NCBI GenBank assembly: GCA_963774765.1
Contig: CAVZGP010000030.1
Span: forward strand, 248,001-312,000
Direction of reading: 5' to 3'
From: Sva-07 sp963774765
Lineage (GTDB): Bacteria > Actinomycetota > Acidimicrobiia > Acidimicrobiales > Ilumatobacteraceae
Length of the DNA: 64,000 nt
A program made the position numbers and the translations under genes. Positions 16,610 through 25,890 of the stretch are shown piece after piece (within the stretch, counting starts at the first letter, position 1; each line of letters begins with the position of its first letter). The notes under the pieces were generated by a model. The model had not been told where the DNA came from and made no database searches. It worked only from the letters and a program-made list of their open reading frames with translations.

Positions 16610-19192
16610 TCAGGCGTTGACCGTTGCGCCCGAGAAGTTGCGGAGCGCGTCGGCCATCGCCTCGCGGGCGTAGTCGGAGGTGACCATGGCATCCACGGCC
16701 GGGACGGCGGTGTGGGTCTGGCCCGGGCACTGCAGGTGCTGCACCGAGACACCGGCATCGGCCAGGGCAGCTGCGTAGGCGTCGCCCTCGTCGCGCAGCG
16801 GGTCGAACTCGCAGGTGATCACGAGGGCTGGCGGCAGGCCGGCCAGGTCGCCGAGGAGGGGCGAGGCCTTGGGATCGGCGCGGTCGGCGGGGTCGCAGTA
16901 GTGATCCCAGAACCAGTCCATCAGTGACGCGGTGAGGCCGTAGCCGTCGGCGTTGTCGCCGTACGACGAACGCTTCGTGGTGCCATCGGTCACCGGACAC
17001 AGCAGCACCTGGCCGACGATGGCCGGTGCACCGGCGAGCTTCGCCTGCTGGGCGGTCACCGCTGCGACGTTGGCGCCGGCGCTCCACCCGGCGACAGTGA
17101 GCGGCCCCGGGACCCCGCCGAGTTCCTCGGCGTGCTCGGCAACCCACGTCGCGGCTGCCAGTCCGTCGTCGGCTGCCGCGGGGAATCGCGCCTCGGGCGC
17201 GTGGCGGTAGTCGACCGACACGACGATCGAGTTCGAGTTCACGCAGAGGTAGCGGCACAGCGGGTCGTCGGACGCGGCGCTGCCGAGCACCCAGCCGCCG
17301 CCGTGGTAGTAGACCGCGATCGGGTGCGGACCGTCGGTTGCCGGGCGGTACAGGCGGTACTCGATCGGCGTGCCGTCGGCACGGCGAAGCGTGCCGTCGA
17401 CGATCTCGCCGACCTCGGGGCCGGGAGGCATCATCGCCCCGGATGCCTCCACGAACGCCCGGGCGCCATCGACGCCCATCGTCTCCAGCGGCGGGAGGTC
17501 GAGTTCGGCCATCGCGGTCAACATCGCCTGCACGTCGGGCTTGAGGGGTCGGATCACGCCGTCGTTCGTCTGCGCTCGGCCAGCGCCTTCGAGCGTGAAC
17601 CCGAGGTACCCAGCTGCAACCACCTCGTCACAGATCTCGCGATAGCCGCCCACGCCACCGGGATACGGCAGGAACACCTGCGGTTTGCCGGGAACGTTGG
17701 CGCCCATGTACCACGAGTTCGCCGTCGGCAGCAGCGTGAGATCGGCGATGTCGTTGCTGTGCTGCACCCACCGCGTCTGGGCGAGTTCGGTCGGCTCGAT
17801 CGTGTCGAACCCGTCTGCGCGGAGGTACTCGACGGTGTCGGTGATGAGATCGACGTGCTGCTCGATCGACACCATCATGTTCGACAACACCGAAGGGCTG
17901 CCGGGGCCGGTGATCATGAACAGGTTCGGGAACCCGACCGTCATCAGGCCCAGGTAGGTCTGCGGGCCGTGCGCCCATGCGTCACGCAACGCTTCGCCGT
18001 TGCGGCCGGTGATGTCGACACCGACGATCGCACCGGTCATCGCGTCGAACCCGGTGGCGAACACGATCGCGTCGAACTCCATCGACTCGTCGCCGATCGG
18101 TCCGAACGTGTCGACCCCGGTTTCGGTGATCGACGCGATCGGCTGCTTCTGGAGATCGACGAGGCGAACGTGGGGCAGGTTGTAGGTCGCGAAGTAGCCC
18201 GAATCGAGGCACGGCCGTTTGGTGGCGAAGTAGTGGTTGGTCGGGCACAGCACCTCGGCGACCTCGGGATCGTCGACGATCTCGCGGATCTTGCCGTGGA
18301 TGAACCGCCGCATCGTGTCGTTCGCCTCGGCATTGGTTCCCATGTCGTTGTAGGGCTGGAGATGCGCGAGTTCGCCGCGCTGCCACACCGCTTCGAACGC
18401 GGCGTGCCGCTCGTCGTCGGACACGTCGAGCGCGCCGGTCTCCGGTGGGGTGCGCGGGATGCCGATGCCCGAGTGGCGAGCCGCTTCGCGGTAGGCCGCG
18501 GGGTCGCGCCGGTACTCGGCGAGACGTTCCTCGGAGATCGGACCGTTGTGGGCGGGGATCGAGAAGTTGGGGGTTCGCTGGAAGACGGTGAGCTGGTCGG
18601 CCTGCGACGCGATGATCGGGATCGACTGGATGCCCGACGACCCGGTGCCGATCACCGCGACCCGCTTGCCGGTGAAGTCGACGCCGTCATGGGGCCAACT
18701 GTTGGTGAAGTGGACCTCGCCGGCAAAGCGCTCGGTTCCGTCGATGTCGGGCACCTTCGGCATCGAGAGACAACCGGTGGCCATCACGTAGAACTGGGCG
18801 GTGACGTCGGCGCCGTTGCCGGTGCTGATGGTCCAGCGCTTCGTCTCGTCGCTCCACGCCGCCGATTCGACGCGCGTGTTGAAGCGGATGTCGCGGCGCA
18901 GATCGTGCTTGTCCGCGACGAACTGGGCGTAGCGGAGGATCTCGGGTTGTGTGGCGTAGCGCTCCGACCAGGTCCACTCCTCCTGAAGTTCGGGGTCCCA
19001 GCTGTAGGAGTAGTCGACCGTCAAGATGTCGCAGCGCGCGCCCGGGTACCGGTTCCAGTACCACGTGCCGCCCACGTCGTCGGCGGTCTCGAGCGCCACG
19101 GCGCTGAAGCCGGCACGTCGCATCCGCACCAGCTGGTACATCCCCGCGAATCCCGCCCCAACGATCACCACGTCGACGTCGGTATCAGCCAT
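16610..19192 (-). CDS. Baeyer-Villiger monooxygenase fused to an alpha/beta-hydrolase esterase
   Basis: 860 residues, two enzymes in one chain. Residues ~5-590 are a flavin monooxygenase: FAD motif GAGFAG (~11-16), NADP motif GTGSSG (~182), and the BVMO fingerprint region FAGEVHFTNSWPH (~156). In standard BVMOs the fingerprint is FxGxxxHTxxWP; here the His position is Phe and a His sits one place earlier. Residues ~610-860 form an HSL-type esterase with HGGGW (~627), nucleophile elbow GWSAG (~702), Asp in CEFD (~794) and His in QTHTAVP (~827). A ketone could be oxidised to an ester and hydrolysed by the same protein. ATG 19192 is preceded by GAGGGGGA; the in-frame TTG at 19213 is less likely. 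No other catabolic gene is adjacent. Confidence 0.88.
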   Translation of the reverse strand: MADTDVDVVIVGAGFAGMYQLVRMRRAGFSAVALETADDVGGTWYWNRYPGARCDILTVDYSYSWDPELQEEWTWSERYATQPEILRYAQFVADKHDLRRDIRFNTRVESAAWSDETKRWTISTGNGADVTAQFYVMATGCLSMPKVPDIDGTERFAGEVHFTNSWPHDGVDFTGKRVAVIGTGSSGIQSIPIIASQADQLTVFQRTPNFSIPAHNGPISEERLAEYRRDPAAYREAARHSGIGIPRTPPETGALDVSDDERHAAFEAVWQRGELAHLQPYNDMGTNAEANDTMRRFIHGKIREIVDDPEVAEVLCPTNHYFATKRPCLDSGYFATYNLPHVRLVDLQKQPIASITETGVDTFGPIGDESMEFDAIVFATGFDAMTGAIVGVDITGRNGEALRDAWAHGPQTYLGLMTVGFPNLFMITGPGSPSVLSNMMVSIEQHVDLITDTVEYLRADGFDTIEPTELAQTRWVQHSNDIADLTLLPTANSWYMGANVPGKPQVFLPYPGGVGGYREICDEVVAAGYLGFTLEGAGRAQTNDGVIRPLKPDVQAMLTAMAELDLPPLETMGVDGARAFVEASGAMMPPGPEVGEIVDGTLRRADGTPIEYRLYRPATDGPHPIAVYYHGGGWVLGSAASDDPLCRYLCVNSNSIVVSVDYRHAPEARFPAAADDGLAAATWVAEHAEELGGVPGPLTVAGWSAGANVAAVTAQQAKLAGAPAIVGQVLLCPVTDGTTKRSSYGDNADGYGLTASLMDWFWDHYCDPADRADPKASPLLGDLAGLPPALVITCEFDPLRDEGDAYAAALADAGVSVQHLQCPGQTHTAVPAVDAMVTSDYAREAMADALRNFSGATVNA

Positions 19193-19421
19193 GCGTGGTC
19201 CCCCTCGTGTCAATGCCGACCGTCAGTGTGGCGCCTCGGGGTGGTCCGGTTCGACCCGGACCGCGCAGTTCGGTCGATTGTCCGGACAGCACGCCCCTCC
19301 CAGCCGCAGCGCGAGTGCCGCTGGTGACGCGTGACCGACGTGCGCTGCCGACGTATCGACTGCGCGATGTCGACGTCATGCTCGCGTTCTGACGTCGCAT
19401 TCCGTCCGCGTCGACGCCGGG

Positions 19422-20429
19422 TCAGATGGTGACGGCGTCCATGGCGTCGGCGACGAGGTCGACCGAGCGGAGGCGTTTTTCGATCGTCGGCGACGAGTGC
19501 GCGGTGATCAACTCGTCGACGTGGGCGAGCGACGCGAACTCGTCGAGGTAGGCCTTGACGTGGTCTGGGGTGCCGACCGCGGAGTAGTGCATCATCTGCG
19601 CGACCTGCTGGCCTCGGGGTGACGCGAGGATCGCATCGGCTTCGTCGTCGGACAGGTCGCGGCCTGGGGCGACGAATCGAGCGATGCGGGAGCGGCGTAC
19701 GGTCATCCATTGCTGCTGCGCTTCGTCGTCCGTGTCGGCGGCGATCACATTCACGCCGGCGATCGCGTACGGCTCGGCGAGCTGTTCCGACGGCCGGAAC
19801 TCGCGCCGGTAGATCTCCATCGCGTCGAGGAGCGCGGCGGGCGCGAAGTGTGAGGCGAACGCGTAGGGCAGTCCGAGCATCGCTGCGAGCCGGGCACCGA
19901 ACAGCGACGAGCCGAGAATGTAGAGCGGCACGTTCGTGCCAGCTCCAGGCACGGCCACCACGCCGGGGATCTTCGACTCGCCGCGCAGGTAGCCCTGCAG
20001 TTCGACGACGTCGTCGGGAAACCGGTCCGACGAGTGGGCGTCGCGCCGCATCGCCCTCATCGTGTTCTGATCGCTGCCTGGTGCGCGTCCGAGGCCGAGG
20101 TCGATGCGACCCGGATGCAGCGTGGCGAGCGTGCCGAACTGTTCGGCGATCACCAGCGGCGAATGGTTGGGCAGCATCACACCACCGGCGCCGAGGCGGA
20201 TCGTCGAGGTCTGCGCGGCGATGTGGGCGATCAGCACGCTCGTGGCCGACGATGCGATCGAGGCCATGTTGTGGTGCTCGGCATACCAGACCCGCTCGTA
20301 GCCGTGGGCCTCGGCGTGCTGGGCGAGCGCGACGCTGTTGGCGAACGCATCGGCGGCGGTCTGACCCTTGCCGATGATCGCCAGGTCGAGGATCGACAAC
20401 GGGATCGAGTTCGTCACGGAACCCAGCAT
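19422..20429 (-). CDS. LLM-class flavin-dependent oxidoreductase
   Basis: 335 residues. Bacterial luciferase-like TIM barrel: SIPLSILDLAIIGKG at the N-terminus, ERVWYAEHHNM (about 45-55), GAGGVMLPNHSPLVIAEQFG (about 78-97) and GRIDLGLGRAPGSD (about 105-118). These are hallmarks of the 'alkanal monooxygenase-like' subgroup that uses FMNH2 or F420. Start ATG 20429; GTG 20417 is an alternative giving MTNSIPLS. The substrate is unknown. It is divergent from the N-demethylase gene, with two copies of the 40-bp palindrome between them. Confidence 0.88.
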   Translation of the reverse strand: MLGSVTNSIPLSILDLAIIGKGQTAADAFANSVALAQHAEAHGYERVWYAEHHNMASIASSATSVLIAHIAAQTSTIRLGAGGVMLPNHSPLVIAEQFGTLATLHPGRIDLGLGRAPGSDQNTMRAMRRDAHSSDRFPDDVVELQGYLRGESKIPGVVAVPGAGTNVPLYILGSSLFGARLAAMLGLPYAFASHFAPAALLDAMEIYRREFRPSEQLAEPYAIAGVNVIAADTDDEAQQQWMTVRRSRIARFVAPGRDLSDDEADAILASPRGQQVAQMMHYSAVGTPDHVKAYLDEFASLAHVDELITAHSSPTIEKRLRSVDLVADAMDAVTI

Positions 20430-20459
20430 GCCCGGCCAGCGCATCTCCGCGCACCCCCG

Positions 20460-20499
20460 CGATGAGCGAAGCGACCGGATACGGCGGTTTGGCTCATCG
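20460..20499 (+). repeat. 40-bp palindromic repeat, family A copy 1
   Basis: Begins CGATGAGCGAAGCGACCGG and ends CGGCGGTTTGGCTCATCG. The outer arms CGATGAGC and GCTCATCG are perfect inverted repeats and the interior is imperfectly symmetrical around TA. One of six near-identical copies in the window, all intergenic or touching a stop codon. Confidence 0.9.
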
Positions 20500-20520
20500 G
20501 AACGGGTTGCAACCGAGTTG

Positions 20521-20560
20521 CGATGAGCGAAGCGACCGTATGTGGCGGTTTGGCTCATCG
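20521..20560 (+). repeat. 40-bp palindromic repeat, family A copy 2
   Basis: Same element as the copy 21 bp upstream and in the same orientation: CGATGAGCGAAGCGACCG ... GGCGGTTTGGCTCATCG, with TGTG in place of TACG in the centre. It lies 31 bp before the N-demethylase gene. Confidence 0.9.
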
Positions 20561-20591
20561 GAGGGAGGCGTCGTCGAGTTAGCGTTCGGGG

Positions 20592-21485
20592 ATGGAACCC
20601 GTCGGGGAGACCGTGACGACACCGCCGTACTTGCCGTTCATGGATGGGCCGGCACCGGCGGGTCCCGACTCGTTCCGTTGGCGGCTCGGCGTGCGGCCGC
20701 TCGACCTGCACGACTGGATCGAACTCGGACCCGACGCCGCCGCGGCGATCGAGGCAAAGCCCCGCCTGATGGCGCAGTTCCCCGACACGGTGTTCGCCGT
20801 GCTCGACGACGACGTCGAACGGGAATCGAGCGAGGTCGCCGACGCGCTCGTCGCGCACCTGCGTCAGCGCTGGCCGGATCGGTACGGCAACGCCACCCTC
20901 GACCCGACGCTCCACCCCCTCGATGCGGCGGCTCGACTGGTGCCCGAGGACCTCGTGCTCCTCGTCGAACGCGACGGCCGGCTCGTGTTCGGCGGCGGTT
21001 CGGTGTGCTTCCCGAATCGCTGGGATCTTCGTTCGAAGCTCGGGCTCTCGATGGCCGGCGTCCACGCACCGGTCGACCGGCTCAACGATCAGCTCGAAGC
21101 GCCGATCGACAGCTTCTTCGACCGCCTCACCCCTGCACGAAGCTTCTGGCGCCTCGGGTGGGGTGTGCTCGACACTCCTGACTGGTACACGCCCGTCGAC
21201 GGCACGGCGGCGCCACGCCCGACCGCTCCTGATGCGGGCCGCCACTATCTGCGCGTCGAGCGCGAGACGCTGCGGCGATTCCCCGACACCGGATGTGTTC
21301 TGTTCACGATCCGCACCTACGTGGCGCCGATCCTGCTCTCGGCGCCGTCGTCGGAGGTGGCTGCTCGGCTCGCGTCGGCACTCGACTCTCTCCCCGACGA
21401 CGTGCGTGAGTACAAGGATCTGGTGACCACGGGCACAGCGGTGGCCGAACTTCTCCGAGTCGCTGTGGAAAACCCATCATCTTGA
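20592..21485 (+). CDS. Heme-dependent oxidative N-demethylase family protein (DUF3445)
   Basis: 297 residues. Recognisable DUF3445 blocks are FRWRLGVRPLDLHDWIEL (about 27-44), LVERDGRLVFGGGSVCFP (about 124-141), NRWDLRSKLGLSMAGVHAPV (about 142-161) and YLRVERETLRRFPDTGCVLF (about 220-240). Characterised relatives (HODM) bind heme through a PAS-like fold and demethylate amines such as dimethylamine. The substrate here is unknown. Its stop codon lies inside the HspR operator of clpB, so read-through into clpB may occur. Confidence 0.85.
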   Translation: MEPVGETVTTPPYLPFMDGPAPAGPDSFRWRLGVRPLDLHDWIELGPDAAAAIEAKPRLMAQFPDTVFAVLDDDVERESSEVADALVAHLRQRWPDRYGNATLDPTLHPLDAAARLVPEDLVLLVERDGRLVFGGGSVCFPNRWDLRSKLGLSMAGVHAPVDRLNDQLEAPIDSFFDRLTPARSFWRLGWGVLDTPDWYTPVDGTAAPRPTAPDAGRHYLRVERETLRRFPDTGCVLFTIRTYVAPILLSAPSSEVAARLASALDSLPDDVREYKDLVTTGTAVAELLRVAVENPSS

Positions 21486-21501
21486 TACACTCCCACTCAA
21501 G
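21481..21501 (+). promoter_or_regulatory. HAIR operator (HspR-binding inverted repeat) of clpB
   Basis: CTTGATA, 7-bp spacer CACTCCC, then ACTCAAG. This matches the actinobacterial HAIR consensus CTTGAGT-N7-ACTCAAG with two mismatches in the left arm. It lies 30 bp before the clpB ATG, as expected for repression of clpB by HspR and induction on heat shock. The left arm includes the stop codon of the preceding gene. Confidence 0.85.
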
Positions 21502-21530
21502 TTTTCTGAACGACGCGAGAGAAGGAAGTC

Positions 21531-24023
21531 ATGTCGATCGATCCGAAGAAGTGGACCCTCAAGACCCAAGAGGCGTTTTCGGCCGCCATCGATCAGGCCA
21601 AGGAGCTGTCGAATCCCGAGCTGACGCCGGACCACGTGCTCGGCGCGATGATGCGCCAGGACGCCACGATCGTGCCAGCGGTGCTCGCCAAGCTCGGCCA
21701 GGCGCCGCTGATGGTGCGCAACCGGGCCGACGAGGCGGTGCACAAACTCCCCAAGGCCTACGGCGGCGCCGAGCCGCGGATGAGCAAGGAACTCAACAAC
21801 GTCGTCGAGAACGCGGAGAGCTACCGCAAGGACCTGCGCGACGACTTCTTGTCCGTCGAGCACCTGTTGCTGGCGATGAATGCCCGGCTCGACGTCGGCT
21901 CGGAGGAGTTGCTTGGCGCCCTCAAGGACGTGCGCGGGTCGCATCGCGTCACCGATCAGAACCCCGAGGAGAAGTTCGCCGCGCTCGAGAAGTACGGCCA
22001 GGACCTCACCGCACTCGCGGCGAGCGGCAAGATCGACCCGGTCATCGGGCGCGACGAGGAGATCCGGCGCTGCATCCAGGTGCTGTCGCGGCGCAGCAAG
22101 AACAACCCGGTCCTGATCGGCGAACCGGGTGTCGGCAAGACCGCCATCGTCGAGGGCCTCGCGTCGCGTATCGCCGACGGCGACGTACCCGAAGGGCTCA
22201 AGAACAAGCGCCTGATCTCGCTCGACATCGCCTCGATGCTCGCCGGCGCCAAGTACCGCGGCGAGTTCGAGGAACGGCTGAAGGCGGTCCTCAAGGAGAT
22301 CACCGACGCCGAAGGTGAGATCATCACCTTCGTCGACGAGCTGCACACGATCGTCGGCGCCGGCGGAGCCGAGGGCGCGATGGACGCCGGAAACATGATC
22401 AAGCCGATGTTGGCGCGCGGTGAACTGCGCATGATCGGTGCCACCACGCTCGACGAGTACCGCAAGCACGTCGAGAAGGATCCCGCCCTCGAACGCCGCT
22501 TCCAGCAGGTGTACGTCGGTGAGCCGTCGGTCGAGGACACGATCGGTATCCTGCGCGGGCTCAAGGAGCGCTACGAGGTGCACCACGGCGTACGTATCCA
22601 GGACTCGGCGCTCGTCAGCGCGGCGGTGCTCTCCGACCGCTACATCACGAGCCGATTCCTGCCGGACAAGGCGATCGACCTCATGGACGAGGCGGCATCG
22701 AAGCTGCGCATCGAGATCGATTCACTGCCGACCGAGATCGACGTCGTGCAGCGCCGGATCCTGCAGCTCGAGATCGAGCAGGTCGCGCTCGACAAGGAGA
22801 CCGACGAACGCTCGAAGGAACGGCTCGACTCGCTGCACGAGGAGCTGGCCGAGCTGAACGTGCAGGTCGGCGAGATGAAGCAGGTGTGGGAGCAGGAGAA
22901 GCAGGCGATCGATGCCATCCGCTCGCTCAAGGAAGAGCTCGAACACCTTCGCACGCAGGTCGAACGCGAAACCGACCTCGCTGCGGCAGCGGAGATTCGC
23001 TACGGCCGCATCCCCGAGCTCGAGCGGCGGATCGAGGAGGCGACGTCGCACCTCGCCACGATCCAGGAGTCGGGCGCGATGCTCAAGGAGGAGGTCGACG
23101 CCGAGGACATCGCCGAGGTCGTCGCCCGGTCGACCGGCATCCCGCTCAACCGGTTGATGGAGTCCGAGACGTCGAAGCTCGTGCACCTCGAAGAGCTGCT
23201 CCACGAGCGCGTGATCGGCCAGGACCAGGCCGTCACCTCGGTTGCCAACGCGATCCGGCGCAGCCGGGCGGGGCTGTCCGATCCGAACCGTCCGATCGGG
23301 TCGTTCATGTTTCTCGGCCCGACGGGTGTCGGCAAGACCGAGCTGGCACGTGCGCTGGCCGAGTTCCTGTTCGACGACGAGAAGTCGATGGTACGCATCG
23401 ACATGGGCGAGTACATGGAGAAGTTCTCGGTGTCGCGCCTGATCGGTGCGCCTCCCGGCTACGTCGGCTACGACGAGGGCGGCCAGCTCACCGAAGCCGT
23501 GCGTCGTCGCCCCTATTCGGTGGTGTTGCTCGACGAGATCGAGAAGGCGCACCCGGACGTGTTCAACACGCTTCTCCAACTGCTCGACGACGGACGCCTC
23601 ACCGACGGCCAGGGTCGCACGGTCGACTTCACCAACGTCGTGTTGATCATGACGTCGAACCTGCGCGGCGAGCCGAGCGAGTTCTTCAAGCCGGAGTTCA
23701 TCAACCGCGTCGACGACATCATCCGGTTCCGGGCACTCACCGAAGCCGACCTCGAACACATCGTGAAGATCCAGCTCGAATCGGTCCGCAAGCGACTCGC
23801 CGATCGGCGGATCATCCTCGATGTCGACGACGGCGCGATGGTGCAGCTCGCCCGGGAAGGCTTCGATCCGGCATTCGGAGCGCGGCCGCTCAAGCGCGTG
23901 ATCCAGCGTGAGATCGGCGACAAGGCCTCGATGCTGATCCTCGGTGGCGACGTCGCCGAAGGTGGCACCATCGCCGTGCGCGCCGGCGGCCCCGACGAAG
24001 GCCTCATCATCTCCGCCGCCTGA
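21531..24023 (+). CDS. clpB: ClpB disaggregase (AAA+ chaperone)
   Basis: 830 residues. Clp N-domain (about 1-150), AAA-1 with Walker A GEPGVGKTAIVEG (about 198) and Walker B IITFVDELHTIVG, a long coiled-coil middle domain (about 400-525, rich in EL/KE heptads), and AAA-2 with GPTGVGKTELARA (about 595) and VLLDEIEKAHPDV. The segment after TSNLRGE that normally holds the post-Walker-B loop is about 20 residues shorter than in E. coli ClpB, explaining the slightly small size. ClpB works with DnaK to rescue aggregated proteins. SD AAGGAAG precedes the ATG; the HAIR operator indicates HspR control. Confidence 0.97.
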   Translation: MSIDPKKWTLKTQEAFSAAIDQAKELSNPELTPDHVLGAMMRQDATIVPAVLAKLGQAPLMVRNRADEAVHKLPKAYGGAEPRMSKELNNVVENAESYRKDLRDDFLSVEHLLLAMNARLDVGSEELLGALKDVRGSHRVTDQNPEEKFAALEKYGQDLTALAASGKIDPVIGRDEEIRRCIQVLSRRSKNNPVLIGEPGVGKTAIVEGLASRIADGDVPEGLKNKRLISLDIASMLAGAKYRGEFEERLKAVLKEITDAEGEIITFVDELHTIVGAGGAEGAMDAGNMIKPMLARGELRMIGATTLDEYRKHVEKDPALERRFQQVYVGEPSVEDTIGILRGLKERYEVHHGVRIQDSALVSAAVLSDRYITSRFLPDKAIDLMDEAASKLRIEIDSLPTEIDVVQRRILQLEIEQVALDKETDERSKERLDSLHEELAELNVQVGEMKQVWEQEKQAIDAIRSLKEELEHLRTQVERETDLAAAAEIRYGRIPELERRIEEATSHLATIQESGAMLKEEVDAEDIAEVVARSTGIPLNRLMESETSKLVHLEELLHERVIGQDQAVTSVANAIRRSRAGLSDPNRPIGSFMFLGPTGVGKTELARALAEFLFDDEKSMVRIDMGEYMEKFSVSRLIGAPPGYVGYDEGGQLTEAVRRRPYSVVLLDEIEKAHPDVFNTLLQLLDDGRLTDGQGRTVDFTNVVLIMTSNLRGEPSEFFKPEFINRVDDIIRFRALTEADLEHIVKIQLESVRKRLADRRIILDVDDGAMVQLAREGFDPAFGARPLKRVIQREIGDKASMLILGGDVAEGGTIAVRAGGPDEGLIISAA

Positions 24024-24030
24024 ATTTCAC

Positions 24031-24047
24031 CAGGGGTCAGACCCCTG
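24031..24047. terminator. Palindrome at convergent gene ends, family C copy 1 (likely bidirectional terminator)
   Basis: CAGGGGTC-A-GACCCCTG, a perfect 8-bp-arm palindrome between the clpB stop (24023) and the histidine-kinase stop (24037-24039), which it overlaps. No U-run follows. It shares the GGTCNGACC centre with copies at 31151 and 34957. Confidence 0.6.
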
Positions 24048-25017
24048 CTGCAATCGTTGCGGGGACGAGCGTGAGGCGGAAGGCCGGCGGGCAGGTTTGA
24101 GCGAGTTCGAGTCTGCCGCCGTCGGACTCCGCGAGGCGCCGCGCGAGCGCAAGGCCCCTGCCGTGGGCGGCGCGGTGGTCGCTCGGACGGTCGAACAGCG
24201 TCGCAGCACGATCGTCGGGAATGCCCGGACCCTCGTCCTCGATCGTCACGCTCGTGTCCTGGACGAGGATGGCCACGGTCCCGCGGCCGTGACGAAGCGA
24301 GTTCTCGAGCAGCACGTTCAGCACCTGTCCGATCAGGCCAGGGGTGGCCATCACGTGATGTGTGGCCCCGGTGGTCACCACGACCTGACGGCGCTTCTCG
24401 GCGAAGCGCTGCTGCCAGTCGGCGACCTGGTGATCGACCATCGTCGTCAGATCGAGCGCGGTCCGCTCCTTCGTAGTGCCCGTGCGGGCCACGGTCAGGA
24501 GTTCGTCGAGCGTCGTGTTCAGCTCGTGGGTCTGAGCGAGCGCGGCAGCGGCCTCCTCGGCGACGTCGGGATCACCCGACCGTTCGAGCAGTTCGAGTCG
24601 CATCGCGATCCCGGTCAATCCGGTGCGCAGCTGATGCGTTGCATCGGCGGTGAAGCCACGCTCGGATTCGAGCATCCGGTCGACGCGATTGGCGCTCAGC
24701 CGCAGCGATCTGGCGATCGCGTCGATCTCCTCGATGCCGCACGGCGGCGGGGCCGCAGCGCTGAAGTCACCGTCACCGACTCGTGAGGCACTCCGGGCGA
24801 GCCGTTCCAGGGGACGTGCCAATTGGCGCGCCTGCACCCCGGCCAGGAGTGCGGCGGCGCCGATGGCAGCCACTGCGATCACGACGAGTCGCGACACGAC
24901 GGCATCAGGCAATTCGCCACCTTCGGCGTCGCGCACGATCAACAGCACGGGGATCGTCAAGACGACGATCACCACGACCACCACGGCGATCGTCGACAGG
25001 ACGAGTCGGCGGCGCAC
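24037..25017 (-). CDS. Sensor histidine kinase
   Basis: 326 residues. Two membrane helices (about 5-30 and 47-68) enclose only about 15 outside residues, so it is a short-loop, probably membrane-sensing kinase. A HAMP-like linker (RPLERLARSASRVGDGDFS) precedes the phosphoacceptor helix FTADATHQLRTGLTGI, where the usual SHELRTPL reads THQLRTGL but His is kept. The ATP lid carries DEGPGIPDD and GRGLALARRL. GTG 25017 lies 5 bp after the response-regulator stop with GAGGAA upstream. Partner of the adjacent OmpR-type regulator. Confidence 0.9.
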   Translation of the reverse strand: MRRRLVLSTIAVVVVVIVVLTIPVLLIVRDAEGGELPDAVVSRLVVIAVAAIGAAALLAGVQARQLARPLERLARSASRVGDGDFSAAAPPPCGIEEIDAIARSLRLSANRVDRMLESERGFTADATHQLRTGLTGIAMRLELLERSGDPDVAEEAAAALAQTHELNTTLDELLTVARTGTTKERTALDLTTMVDHQVADWQQRFAEKRRQVVVTTGATHHVMATPGLIGQVLNVLLENSLRHGRGTVAILVQDTSVTIEDEGPGIPDDRAATLFDRPSDHRAAHGRGLALARRLAESDGGRLELAQTCPPAFRLTLVPATIAAGV

Positions 25018-25022
25018 GCCGC

Positions 25023-25805
25023 TCAGTTCCTCGACGGCGCGCTGGTCGAGATTGCGTCGGGGTCGAAGCGGAACCCGACCCCGCGGATGGTCACGATCTT
25101 CGAAGGCGGGTCGGTGTCGTCGAGAATCTTGCGGCGCAACGTCGAGGTGTGGGTGTCGAGTGTGCGCGTCGATCCCCACCAGTTCTCGTCCCACACCTCG
25201 GCCATGATCCGTTCGCGCTTCAAGGTCACGCCCGGCTCGCCCATCAGCAGTTCGAGGAGATCGAACTCCTTCGTGGTCAATTCGACCTCGTCGCGCCGGC
25301 CGTCGCCGTCGGTGACGAAGCAGCGTCGAGCATCGGTGTGCAGCTCGATCCCTGCACCGGTCAGCGGTCCGGTCGGTCGTGTCGTCGGTGTGTGATCGGT
25401 CGCCCGCAGGCGGGCGCGGATCCGGGCGACGAGTTCGGCGAGTCGGAACGGCTTCGCGACGTAGTCGTCGGCGCCGGCGTTGAGCCCGACGATGACGTCC
25501 ATCTCCTCGGCCCGAGCCGTCAGCATGATGATCGGGAGTTGGGGGTGTGATGCCCGGATCTTGCGGCACACGTCGAGGCCGTCGATGTCGGGCAGGGTCA
25601 GGTCGAGCAGGACGAGGTCGGGGCACCCGGAACCCACGGCGTCGATCGCCGGAAGCCCGGCATCGACGTGTTCGACCTCGAAGCCTTCCGATCGGAGCAC
25701 TCTGATCAAGGGTTCGCTGATGCGTTCGTCGTCCTCGATGAGCAGGACGGCGGTGCTCGTGCGCAGCACGGCCGTGTCGCCTGGTTCGCGAAGCGTCGAT
25801 TCCAT
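25023..25805 (-). CDS. OmpR-family response regulator
   Basis: 260 residues. Receiver domain VLLIEDDERISEPLIRVLRS (about 18) with phospho-accepting Asp in DLVLLDLTLPDIDGLDV (about 65-70), Thr in IIMLTARAEE and Lys in YVAKPF. The C-terminal winged helix ends with STRTLDTHTSTLRRKI and IRGVGFRFDP. ATG 25805 is the start; a longer open frame runs to 26060 but enters the divergent promoter region of the exporter. Signal and targets are unknown. Confidence 0.92.
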   Translation of the reverse strand: MESTLREPGDTAVLRTSTAVLLIEDDERISEPLIRVLRSEGFEVEHVDAGLPAIDAVGSGCPDLVLLDLTLPDIDGLDVCRKIRASHPQLPIIMLTARAEEMDVIVGLNAGADDYVAKPFRLAELVARIRARLRATDHTPTTRPTGPLTGAGIELHTDARRCFVTDGDGRRDEVELTTKEFDLLELLMGEPGVTLKRERIMAEVWDENWWGSTRTLDTHTSTLRRKILDDTDPPSKIVTIRGVGFRFDPDAISTSAPSRN

Positions 25806-25855
25806 CACCTGCTCATCGGCATCGACGGGTTGCGACTTGACCGTTCGAAGTTTTA

Positions 25856-25878
25856 CGATACCGAACCGTTCCGTATCG
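25856..25878. promoter_or_regulatory. Operator palindrome in front of the MFS exporter (probable TetR site)
   Basis: The left arm CGATACCGAAC and right arm GTTCCGTATCG form a 23-bp inverted repeat around a single C, with one mismatch per arm. It lies 12 bp before the exporter start codon and between the exporter and the divergent response regulator. Position and size fit a TetR dimer site; the only TetR gene nearby is the last gene of the exporter transcript. Confidence 0.7.
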
Positions 25879-25890
25879 AAAAGAGGACTC

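Noticed and set aside
17132..19327. 731-codon plus-strand open frame opposite the BVMO-esterase
   Set aside because: Antisense shadow; the minus strand has clear catalytic motifs along the same interval.
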